Source: Symbiodinium natans
Lineage: Eukaryota; Sar; Dinophyceae; Suessiales; Symbiodiniaceae
Reading direction: 5' to 3'
Length of the DNA: 64,000 bases
Assembly (NCBI GenBank): GCA_905221605.1
Contig: CAJNDS010000422.1
Span: 62,001-126,000, forward strand
The notes beneath the pieces are model-generated. The model was not told the DNA's origin. It ran no database searches and saw only the letters and a list, made by a program, of their open reading frames with translations. Shown here one piece after another: positions 12,519 to 21,274 of this stretch. Numbering within the stretch: the stretch's first letter is position 1; each line of letters opens with the position of its first letter. The position numbers and the translations under genes were made by a program.

Positions 12519-12611
12519 TAAATATAAATATAAATATAAATATAAATATAAATATAAATATAAATATAAATATAAATATAAATATAAATATAAATATAAA
12601 TATAAATATAA
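12519..12611. repeat. (TAAATA)n microsatellite, left block
   Basis: About fifteen uninterrupted TAAATA units. The same motif on the same strand resumes at 14,313 after the inverted-repeat structure, so the two blocks could be halves of one original microsatellite. Confidence 0.9.
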
Positions 12612-12740
12612 GCTACCCCCCCCCCCCCCCCCCTCAAAACCCACGTCTTACTATGTTTTCCTATCGTACACTCTGAAAACCTCTCCCCAGAGACCCAGAA
12701 TTCCAGAATTCCAGAATTCCAGATTTTCTGAGACCCCTAA

Positions 12741-12853
12741 TTCCAGAATTCCAAAATTCCAGATTTTTCAGAGGCCCCCAGTTCCAGAATTCCAGAATCT
12801 GGAATTCTGGAACTGGGGGCCCCTGAAAAATCTGGAATTCTGGAATTCTGGAA
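12741..12853. repeat. Near-perfect palindrome, 55 bp arms, 3 bp spacer
   Basis: The left arm 12,741-12,795 and right arm 12,799-12,853 are inverted copies with two mismatches, around the spacer AAT. Arms are built of repeated TTCCAGAA units plus a GGCCCCCAGTTCC core. It could extrude as a cruciform or fold as a hairpin RNA. Confidence 0.9.
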
Positions 12854-12949
12854 TTCTGGAATTCTACATTCGGAGAGCCGAGAAGAAGGTGACATTAGTG
12901 ACATTTTGAAATTAGAGACAGAAAATTAGAGTCTTACTAATCTTACCCA

Positions 12950-14000
12950 TTAAATTTTGTAGGGTTCCTTACTACTTTCTAGGCTTCCTATCAAATTAAA
13001 TATTACTCCTGTTCACTTTAATGGGGGTTCTTCGAGAAAAAGGTGACAGTTTAAACTTAGAGACGGAAAATATGAGTCTTGTGAATCTTACTCATACCCA
13101 TTACATTTACCAATACTCCAGTTCACTCTAATGGGGGTTGTTATTAAATTAATAGGGTTCCGAGTAATTTTACTAGCATTCAAATTGTTGTTGAATAGGA
13201 TTCCTGTATTTGGTTAATGGGGTTCGTATTAAATTCTAAAGGATGCCTATTAAAGGGTGCCTATTAATTTGTTCGATTTGATATTGATTCCTATTCATTT
13301 TAATCAGATTCCAAGTAGTGTTAAAAGGATTCTTCGTAGCTTTCTTATTTCTAGTAATTTGAATAGAAAGTCTAAGAATTTTAATAAGCTTCATAACAAA
13401 TTTTAGACACATCCCTATGATGTTAGTAGGCTTCTTATTCAATTTAACAAGATTTCGTACAATTGTTAATTGGACTCTTTTTGCTTTGACAAGCTTCCTA
13501 CTCATGTACATAGGTTCCTGATTAATTTGAATAGGCTTCGTATTCATTTTAACAGGGTTTCTCATTCATGTGCATGGATTCCTAATAATTTTCATAGGAT
13601 TCCTACTAGATTCAACAGTGCTCCTACTATTTTTTGAATATTGTTCCCTATTCATTTCAATTGGCCTCGAATTTTTTCTATTGTAATTCTTAATAATTTT
13701 CATTTTAGTAGGGTTCATTGCAATTTTATCAGTGCGACTCTTTTTGTTTTAAAGGGCCCACGTTACTTCTTTATAGGTTTTAACAGCACTCCTGTGAATT
13801 CAAAAGGGTTCCTATTCATTTCAATGGGATGAATCCTCTGAATTTGGGACTCCAAGAAATTTTAATAGGAGTCCTATTAATTTAATAAGCTTCTACATAT
13901 TTAAACCAGATTCCTATTAATTGTGCGTATTGATTTAAATAGGATTCCTATTGAATTCATACGAACCCTATGAATCCTATTAAATTTAATACGAACCCAA
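12950..14000. repeat. Degenerate AT-rich minisatellite, units of roughly 20-30 bp
   Basis: Many loosely similar units around GGATTCCTATTAATTTTAAT follow one another with heavy divergence. The variants TTCCTATTCATTT and GGCTTCTTATTC occur repeatedly. The decay indicates an old array. No reading frame of note. Confidence 0.6.
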
Positions 14001-14312
14001 GTTAAACTAACAGCAGTCTTATTTATATTCATAGCAATCCACGATCTCTCGATCAATTTTTTCGGGTCACTTCTGTTGAGCACTCGCTCGAGCAATTGCT
14101 GAGTGGACCTAACTATGTGAATTAAGCTTCTTGGAATCAACGAAGTTAATTAAAGCAATTAAATCAATTACATTAGACAAATTAATGAAATTGAGTAAAG
14201 TATCTAATGAATTAATAAAACGCTACCATGACCAAACCGGGAGGCCGATCTGTCGGACTTCAGGGAAGAGCATATGGAAGCGTGGGTTTTGGGGGGGGGG
14301 GGGGGGGGTACC

Positions 14313-14470
14313 AAATATAAATATAAATATAAATAAAATATAAATATAAATATAAATATAAATATAAATATAAATAAATAAATAAATAAATATATATATA
14401 TATAAATATAAATGTAAAAATATAAATATAGATATAAATGTAAATGTAAAAGTATATATGTATATATATG

Positions 14471-14505
<35 letters not shown>
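14313..14505. repeat. TAAATA / TAAA / TA microsatellite, right block
   Basis: TAAATA units pass into TAAA units, then (TA)n and TATG/TGTA variants, ending about 14,505. It is the counterpart of the left block at 12,519-12,611. Confidence 0.85.
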
Positions 14506-14520
14506 TTTTATATGCATTTG

Positions 14521-15174
14521 CCCCTCAGAAATTGTTTTGTCACTTTTTCTCAATTCTCGATCGCTAACGAAGCGAGCCAAATAGTTTGTGCGCTTTTCTT
14601 AATTCCCATTTCTTTCCATGACTATCACTGCCTGTATTAGCTGTTATTGTCAATGGATTTTCTTACGAGACATGACGAACAGATATGATCGTTGCTTTTT
14701 TTGCTCTTTTGAAATTGCTTTGTTTTTTTCTCATCGAGTCACGAACGAATGAGAAAAAGAGAGCGCAGCGAGCTGCAGCGGGGGAGGGCCCAGCTGCGCA
14801 CTTAGGGTTTAGGGTTTACGGCTGGCTGCAAGAGACCTGGATGCAAAAAAAGGGTTTAGGGTTTAGTTTGAGTCGACTGGTGATGTAGGGCGTTGATTTT
14901 CAGAGCCGCGTGCGGCCACCTCCTAAGGACACCATCGGAGTCTTTCTTTAGCCAACAGTTCGTTGTTTAGGGATTCGGCGGATGGCGGCTGTTTGCTGTT
15001 GCTTTGAAGACGAAAAGTTCCTCTCTAAAGTTGAGAAAGTCTGAGGAACGAAACTTGAAGCTTTGGAGAGAAACCGCGTTAACACAGAAAGCAGTGCTTT
15101 CCCACATATGTCCTTCGACGCAGCCTTTTTTGCAGCTGCATCTCCAAGCCACTCTCTGAGCCAAAAGCGCTGAC
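14521..15174. other. Spacer upstream of the nicotianamine-synthase-like gene
   Basis: Return to normal base composition. It contains two short TTTAGGG runs (about 14,801-14,818 and 14,850-14,865). No gene recognised. The reverse-strand 10-mer TTTTGGCTCA at 15,157-15,166 resembles the dinoflagellate spliced leader but is on the wrong strand for the gene. Confidence 0.5.
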
Positions 15175-16484
15175 ATGTTTGCCACGTTTGCCACGCTCCT
15201 GGCGTTGCTTTCCGAAGGAGCACCCGCACCTGTCGAGGACTTGCACCTCCTCCAGCGACGGGCAGCGAAGCTGAGCACAGAGGTCGTGGTAGAGGCCGTG
15301 CCCAAAGGCCAGACAAAGAGGGCACGGAGAGAGCTTCGCGCTTTTTTTGGGCTTCTGAGCATGACAGGAACTTGGGTTCGCGTCTAGTGACATGTCGGGA
15401 ACTGTAGGGAAATGTAGCTGTAGCTTGACACAACACCCCTGAGGCCTGGTTGCGGCTGACCAGCTCGACGTGAAAGGTGTCGAGGCAGCTCATGAAGAGG
15501 CCACACATGTGGCCACGCCATGCCGAAGCAAAGAGAAGAAAGAGAATCAGTCGCAGTGCATCGTTGCAACCGTCCTCGATGTTTTTGACGTGCTGCAGAG
15601 CACCGCAGACCTGTCGCCCTTGAACGCTGAAGTGGACAAGGCCTTGACTGCTTTGGTGTCTATGGTGCTGGTGCCTCAGCCAGCTGAGGTAGTCACTGCC
15701 GTGCTGGAGGATCCGCAAGTGCGAGCGATCAAGAAGCCTTTGTGGCACTTCCTGTCCGAGGCGGAGTACGAGATGGAAAGCTGGTGGGCTCGCAGATTTC
15801 TGGCAGAGCATGCGACCATGGAGGGCACCAGCGCCTTCTGGTATAGAGAGAACTACAAGGAGCTCACTGCGCTGGAGCTTGCACATCTGCACAAAGTTGG
15901 GCATCGGCCGAGTGCGGGGGACCACGTCGTGTTTGTCGGTGGCGGCCCATTGCCTTTCAGCGCCATCGAGTACATGCTCCAGAGCGGTGCAAAGGTTACC
16001 GTCGTTGAGCACAACCCTTGGGCTGTGCAACTCTCGACGGTCTTGATCAAGCAGCTGGGGTTGGAGAATGTTGCGGTGGAGTATGCCGCAGGTGAGCGCT
16101 TCGACTACGCAGGCGCCACGCACTTGATCGTTGCCGCACTTGTGCGACATGACGACGCGGTCATTCGCAGGGCGATGGACACGGCTGACTTGCGCATGGT
16201 TGGGGTGAGGCCGGCTGGGGCTGGGGGGGGGGGGGATGGAGAAGATGCTGACGGACTAGTTCGGGGCTTAAGCAAAAAGTGAAGACAAATCCATTGAAGC
16301 GAATCACATCGAATGTGCCTCCTGTCCCCGAAGGAGCGCCGACGGCCTGCGGTCTCTCTTGTACGCACCATTGGACGGCTCGCTTGACCAACTGCACCTA
16401 CAGCCCACTGGGGGCAGCGCCGTGAATGCGCGCGTGATAAACACCCTTCTGACTTTTGAGCCTGCTCACGCCAAACAGTTTTGA
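15175..16484 (+). CDS. Nicotianamine-synthase-like protein (SAM-dependent aminopropyl/aminobutanoyl transferase family)
   Basis: Nicotianamine synthases condense aminocarboxypropyl units of S-adenosylmethionine into a metal chelator. The body exon (frame open to 16,282, real coding from about 15,525) shows the family order: LWHFLSEAEYEMESWWARRF (family: LCG-x-AE-x-LE-x-HF), then FWYRENYKELTALE (family: FPYYxNYxxLxxLE), then VVFVGGGPLPFSAIEYM (family: AFVGSGPLPLTS, the SAM site), then THLIVAALVRHDD (family: VFLAALVGMDK). An intron of about 130 bp (about 16,205-16,334, borders ambiguous: GT...AGG or GC...AG) leads to a last exon encoding SADGLRSLLYAPLDGSLDQL and NARVINTLLTFE, matching the family C terminus. 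The stop is at 16,482-16,484. A first exon starting with ATG at 15,175 is plausible but unproven. A homopolymer G9 follows the body exon in the intron. Confidence 0.7.
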
Positions 16485-16847
16485 TGCATGACTTGGTTGT
16501 TGCTAGGAAAAGGCCGTGCACATGTCTGGCCGCGCTCCCCTTACGCAAAGTCGCAGGAATTAGCTTAGGTCCTTCATCGGGGATCAATGAGGGGTGGTGA
16601 CTCTTACATAGCCTTTATACATCCCAGCTCCCTCGCAGAGAATGTGCTGTGAGGATCAACGCAGGGTGCGGTAGCGGCCGCCAGTTGCTAGGCGCAAGTC
16701 GAAAAAAGTTACCATCAGCTCGTCAGTGCTGGTTTCGCAGGTAAAGGAGAGGTTTTCAGCATGTAAAGGCAGAAGCTCCACAAGCCCCTGGATATTAACT
16801 GCGCTGCACCAGGGGCATTTTTCCGTGGCCCAAGCGAGCATGGGAGC
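16485..16847. promoter_or_regulatory. Spacer between nicotianamine-synthase-like gene and CRT-like copy 1
   Basis: About 360 bp. Just upstream of the start codon at 16,848 the sequence GTGGCCCAAG (16,825-16,834) matches the spliced-leader 3' end GGCTCAAG with one mismatch. It may be a decayed relict, but the evidence is weak. No TATA-type element is claimed. Confidence 0.25.
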
Positions 16848-19800
16848 ATGGCACCTCATTTGCCCATGGAGTCGTCGGACTCTGACATCTCGGATGAAGG
16901 GAAGTCTCGCTGGAAGGGGAAGCTTCAGAGGTTTCTGGTCCCCATCGTGTTCATCACGTATGTCATCACCAAAGCCTTGGACCGGGTTTTCATCTACCGG
17001 GTACAAAAGTCGATGGCCCATTACAGCACTATTCTCATGAGCATCTACTGGCCTCCGGGCATCTGCTTGGCATGCTTCTCCTTTCTATTTCTCCTGAATG
17101 GATCCAAGAGCCTCCTTGGAATGAGGGGAAAAGATGAGATGAAGGCATTTCAGCCACTGGGCCTCGGGTGGTTTTCGCCCATCAGCGAGTTTGCTTCAGC
17201 ACAGGGTCGTGTGCCGCAGGCATGGTTTGCCCTGATCGGGTTTCTGGACCAGATCAACGCCACCTTCTCGGCTCCCCCATCGGTCTACATCCCAGTGGTC
17301 TTGCAGACGCCCTTGAATAACCTGGTGGTTTTTTGGGTGATGCTCATCTCCCTCATCTACCTGAAGATGTCCTTTAGAACGGTCCACTACGCAGGCGTGC
17401 TTCTCATCCTCTGCTCCTGCATTGTGGGTGAGCTGGTTGAGCTCCAGGGGCCACCCGATATGGTCTGCAATGGGCTCGACACTGCCCAAGAAATTTTCCA
17501 AGATGACAGCTTGCCCATCTCCCAAACAGCGAGATGGGCCGTAGGCAATGCCACTGAGAAGTGTGTGCGAGGTTTGCCGCCCTACAAGGGCTCCGATGGC
17601 CGGATCATCTACGTCCCCTTCGGAACCATCGCCTCGATGTATCTGCTTTTCATTGGCACCGTGATCCCCTATGCCTTCGTGAACGTCTACAAGCAGAAGA
17701 AGCTGAAGCAACTTCTACTGTTTAATTAGGGGACCCTATATAATCCCTCAAAGGGGAAAAACAAGGGATATAGGGAACCTCATTCCCTCATTCCATCTCA
17801 TTCCCGACGAACAGTTAAGGCAGGTGAACCTGGATGTGGCTTGGGCCTTTTTCTGGCAGAGCGCTTGGCAGGTTTTGTGGGGCCTCGTCTTCATCCCGGC
17901 CTGCTGGATCCCCTGGCCCACGCCCAGTGGCGCCAACGAGGCCTCCTTCTCCACCTTCGGCCAGGACTTAGCCGACTCCTGGACCTGCTTCATGGGCCAA
18001 AACCCGAATCCAAAGGTCACCACCTGCTCTGCCGAACCCGCCTGGGCTTGGTTTCTTTGCCATAGTTGGGTAACATCTTACATCTTTAAGGGCACTTAAA
18101 ACCCAACAATATATCATCCCATCCATGAACTAGGTTTAGCATCTACCTGCTCTTCAACGTCTTCTTCAACCTCTGCCTCATGTGGCTCATCAAGCGCATG
18201 TCCAGCACCTGGGCCGCCGTCGGCGCGATCCTCTGTGGGAACCTGGGCGGCTTCTTCAGCCAGTTTGAGCTTTTCGGGGGCAACTTTGTCATGGTTGGGG
18301 AACATTTTGCACTGTTTAAGGGTACTTAAACCCAACAAGAAACAGACATTTCAGTTCTTAAGGGTAACTTAAGCCCAATAAGGAATAGACATCTAGATTT
18401 TTAAAAGCTCTCCCAACAATGAGCTAGGCAAGTCGGCACAGCCGCTCTCCATGGAGCAGTGGATGGCGCTCATCCTCTCTACCATCGCCATGTGGGTCTA
18501 CAACATCGAGGAGCGCCCAGATGTGCCCAGATGTTGTGGTGCCGTTTTTTTGTTTTCCGGGGGCCTCCCGTATGCTTCTTTGTACCTACGTATACACTTG
18601 CGTATACTTGTGTTGACCTGCCAGAGTCAACGAGCAAGCCAGTAGTGTCAAAGGCCGCGCAAGCGTGATGCGCCTAGTGACACTGTTGTGGCTTGACCCC
18701 CTGTGGTGGCTGTTCCAGAAGGAGTTGCGCCTTCCTCTTGGTGCTGGCACCCTGATGCCGGCAATGTCACCGGGCCCGCTGATCTTGCCTGGCCCCTCGT
18801 GTGCTGCAGCATGTTATCTGGGCAGTCTTCCAAGTCTCCCGCGCTTCCACATCCGTAGAAAACATTCCAAAAGTTGGGTTTTAAAAACCCTATTCCAAAA
18901 GTTGTTAAACTGTTATGTGCTTGTCTTCGTTGCGGCTCAAAGGGCTGCCCGTTGTCGCAGCCGTGGCCTTTTGGCGCCTTTGCATCATGCCCTTTCCTCG
19001 ACCTTTCCGTGTCTTTGTCTTTTGACTTTCTGTGTTGTCTTTTGTACTTTTAGCCCCACGGCAGTGGCTACATTTGCTACATGCGCGACTTTGCCGTTGC
19101 AGTGGTTCCTGTCCCTTCGTGTTTGCTTTGCAAAATTTGACGGTTTCCTTTGCGCTCAAATGTTGGCTGCCTCCACTGGTGCTTTGATGGCAGCTCGTAG
19201 CAAATTGGCGAGCGCCCGGGACAACTCGAACCTCTGTCTTGAGTGCGACACTCGCAACATACAGGCCAACGCCCGCTACAAATCGCATCACGGCACACAC
19301 AATCCAGTAACAGACGCAACCGATCGATGCGCTGTCTTCGGACATCACAACACGTGCCCCGTGCCCGTAACCAATCGTCCCCCGGGACTTGTGTGTGACA
19401 TCGCAAAATACACAAACCAATGCCCGCATGAAATCGCACGCCCGGTCTTGTGTGCGATATCATACACAACCGACTGCCCGCCTCTATGGAGTTGTACCCC
19501 ATCCTTTGTGCAGTGCCCGAATCGTACCCCCTGTCTAGTGTGGTGTTGTCATGTCGCACAAGCCAGTGCCCGTCTTTTGTGTTGCAACATCACACCATAC
19601 ACAACCTATAGTGCCTTTGAAAAATCGTACCTCCCTCTCTTGCTTGCGATGTCACAACAAGCCCGTGCTTCGCGACATCACAGCCGTCAGTTTGTCGGTC
19701 CGTCGTCAAGTCCTCCGTTCACCGTGCCAACCCATGTTTCGAGGTCATGGATGGCTCCTTTTGCGTAGTCTATAGGTACTATCCCGCTGATTTCCGCCTG

Positions 19801-20877
19801 CAGGTGCGACGGGTAACTCGCACTGCAGTCCCTCCTCCATGGAAAGCTGCGACGTGCAGACCAAATGGCCCAAACTGTCTTCTGATCCGGCTCAAAGCTT
19901 GTGACGTTTTTGCCTCGCTTTCTACGTGCACGTTTTCCGACTGAGGCCTTCGTTCTCGGATTGGCGCCCTCTTGTTTCAATACTGAGGTTTTCGGACGCA
20001 CGCGTGTCATGGCCAAAGCCACCGCATCGCTCATCTGCACCAAGTGACCTAACTTTTCTTCTCCTCCGCTTGCGTTTTGCGTTCGCACGTTCGGAGCTTG
20101 TGGCGTTTGCGCACTGAGCCACTTTGCTTTCTTGTTGCACGGTTTCCGACTGACGCCTCCGTTTTTCCGATTGGCCCCTTTTTGTTTTCAGGTTGGGGCA
20201 TTTGGGCGCGAATGTTGGACAGTGACTCTTTGCTTTTCTCTCGCTCTCGGCGGGCATCTGTGGTAATTTGAGTCTCTACTTGTTTCATTGACTCGGCCCC
20301 TGCGTTTTCCCACTCAGTCAGGGCTCTGCGTTTTCTGAATCTGCCGTGTGCGTTTTCTGACTCTGTCCTTCCGCCGTTTTTCTGATTGGAGCCTTGCGGT
20401 TTTCTGCCCACGTTTCTCTGACTCAGCCTTCACCCAACGGCCTGCCAGCCACAAGCCACCCAAAACCCTCAGCCATGAATGCATCATAAGCCCGAACCTC
20501 TAAGCCTGAACCCAAGAAGCCTGGAGCTGCAAGCCCTATGCCGCATATGCCGCATATGCCCTAAACCCAAACAAGTCACAGGTGAGTTTGGTTGAGGTTG
20601 TCCGATCCAAAAACGATGAGAGTTCGAGTCTCGAGTGCTGTCACTTCTTGTGAAGCGGCACAAGCGTTTTGTCCCACATCATGCGGTCCGCTTATCATAA
20701 CCGTTGGCTGACAACAACTGTGAGGATGAAATGGACGCGAATGGCCGATCTGTCTACGGCGAGGTAGCACGGGGCGACCACCGCTACGATACAAAGGGGG
20801 ACATGGGCCTCGACCCTGACTCGGACGAGTTCCATTCCGACAACGAGCCGAATGCAGAGGACCACACGACTCTGTGA
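16848..20877 (+). CDS. CRT-like transporter, copy 1 (five exons)
   Basis: A predicted 490-residue polytopic carrier of the drug/metabolite-transporter superfamily, most like the chloroquine-resistance-transporter (CRT) group, which moves amino acids, peptides or thiols across vacuolar or plastid membranes. Exons 16848-17707, 17820-18050, 18134-18279, 18428-18510 and 20725-20877 join in frame, checked residue by residue against the neighbouring paralog. Hydrophobic helices include FLVPIVFITYVITKALD, ICLACFSFLFLL and VVFWVMLISLIYL. The motif FSAPPS-x-YIPVVLQTPLNN is shared with copy 2. The last exon encodes an acidic hydrophilic tail ending DHTTL. Introns are 112, 83, 148 and 2214 bp, with donors GC, GT, GC and GA. 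If exon 4 is read through instead, translation stops at 18,645. Family assignment is by overall pattern. Confidence 0.65.
17708..17819 (+). other. Intron 1 of CRT-like copy 1, GC-AG, with inverted repeat
   Basis: 112 bp intron absent from copy 2. It contains CCCTATATAATCCCT facing AGGGATATAGGG, an imperfect hairpin. Exon/intron borders share GCA on both sides (AAGCA / AAGGCA). It starts GCAACTT, as does intron 3. Confidence 0.7.
18051..18133 (+). other. Intron 2 of CRT-like copy 1, GT-AG, introner-like
   Basis: 83 bp intron absent from copy 2. GGTTT occurs at both junctions. The internal GTTGGGT ... ACCCAAC and TTTAAG ... CTTAAA inverted repeats form a hairpin. The core is clearly related in sequence to the core of intron 3. 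Confidence 0.75.
18280..18427 (+). other. Intron 3 of CRT-like copy 1, GC-AG, introner-like
   Basis: 148 bp intron absent from copy 2. GGCAA occurs at both junctions. It contains GTTGGGGAACAT, then GTTTAAG ... CTTAAAC and CCCAACAA, paralleling intron 2. A second partial copy (TTAAGGGTAACTTAAGCCCAA) follows. Both introns end in ATGA(A/G)CTAG. Confidence 0.75.
19205..19695. repeat. Degenerate minisatellite, about 50-60 bp period, in CRT copy 1 intron 4
   Basis: Recurring blocks of the type GTGCCCG ... AATCGTACCCC ... CTTGTGTG ... ACATCGCA ... ACACAACC, six or more imperfect copies. The long open frame across it is a by-product of the repeat. Confidence 0.65.
19925..20430. repeat. Degenerate T-rich minisatellite in CRT copy 1 intron 4
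   Basis: Repeated GCGTTTTCTGACTC-like and TTTTCCGACTGA-like blocks at irregular 25-60 bp spacing, decayed. Together with the preceding array it makes up much of the 2.2 kb intron. Confidence 0.55.
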
Positions 20878-21185
20878 GAGCCCGTGGGTTTCCTAGCATT
20901 TGTCCTGTAGTATTTGTTTCTGCCCAGATGGGATAGCGAGCTCGGACTTGCACGAGGGGTGGCGTTGATTGATTTGCAACGTAGCGACACCACTGTGTCT
21001 CAGGAAAATATTGTTTGTTGCCGTGCTGTGTCTGTTGAGCGCCTGCTCAGCAATCCCCAGTTTGAGTGTGGTTGGCTCTGTTGGCTCAAGGTTGTTTACC
21101 GGTGCGTTCTGTGGTGTTGGACCGTTAGACAGTGTTTGTGGCAAGCGTTTTGTTTTGGAATGATGCCTGGCTGGGCCAGTTTTCA
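20878..21185 (+). repeat. 3' flank of CRT-like copy 1, duplicated after copy 2
   Basis: The sequence from the terminal exon through about 21,185 recurs at about 23,377-23,655 behind copy 2, with scattered substitutions. Shared blocks include GAGAGCCCGTGGGTTTCC, GCCCAGATGGGATAGCGAGC and GTTGTTTACCGGTGCG. It is probably the shared 3' untranslated region, so the duplicated unit includes gene plus 3' flank. TTGGCTCAAG (21,081-21,090) is present here only. Confidence 0.75.
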
Positions 21186-21274
21186 GCTGATCAGGCGCGC
21201 AGGTTGCCAGCTTCAAGGGAGATCTTCTAAGCTAGACATCACACAACACACACACACACCCTCGGATTTCCGCA

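Larger units (their letters stand above)
12613..14312. mobile_element. Putative non-autonomous TIR element, about 1.7 kb, inserted in a microsatellite
   Basis: The left end reads GCTA-C18-TC-AAAACCCACG (12,613-12,645). The right end, reverse-complemented, reads GGTA-C18-AAAACCCACG (14,312-14,281). Both homopolymers are exactly 18 long. The inverted ends enclose about 1.63 kb of AT-rich DNA without a transposase frame. TAAATA repeats abut both outer ends in the same orientation, as expected if a mobile element landed in a microsatellite. No unambiguous target-site duplication can be scored inside such a repeat. Alternative: two independent homopolymer/array expansions. Confidence 0.5.
12380..14520. 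other. AT-rich island with nested repeats
   Basis: Base composition drops abruptly from GC-rich coding-type DNA to strongly AT-rich DNA. In order it contains: an A-rich stretch (12,380-12,518), a (TAAATA)n array, a C18 tract, an EcoRI-site-rich palindrome, about 1.2 kb of degenerate units built on AGGATTCCTATTAATTTAAT, a G18 tract and a second TAAATA/TA array. No protein-coding signal was seen. The composition differs sharply from all neighbours, which suggests inserted or selfish DNA. Confidence 0.8.

Noticed and set aside
12381-12644. Minus-strand frame rich in Leu-Tyr repeats
   Set aside because: It is the translation of the TAAATA microsatellite and C-tract.
15157-15166. TTTTGGCTCA on the minus strand, resembling the spliced leader
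   Set aside because: Wrong strand for the adjacent gene and no AAG end. No minus-strand gene could be supported, so it is probably chance.
14948-16150. 400-codon open frame on the minus strand
   Set aside because: It is antisense to the nicotianamine-synthase-like exons, which show family motifs on the + strand. The minus product has no recognisable domain.
18665-19768. 367-codon + strand frame after CRT-like exon 4
   Set aside because: It runs through a degenerate minisatellite, has a composition unlike neighbours, and lies inside a predicted intron.
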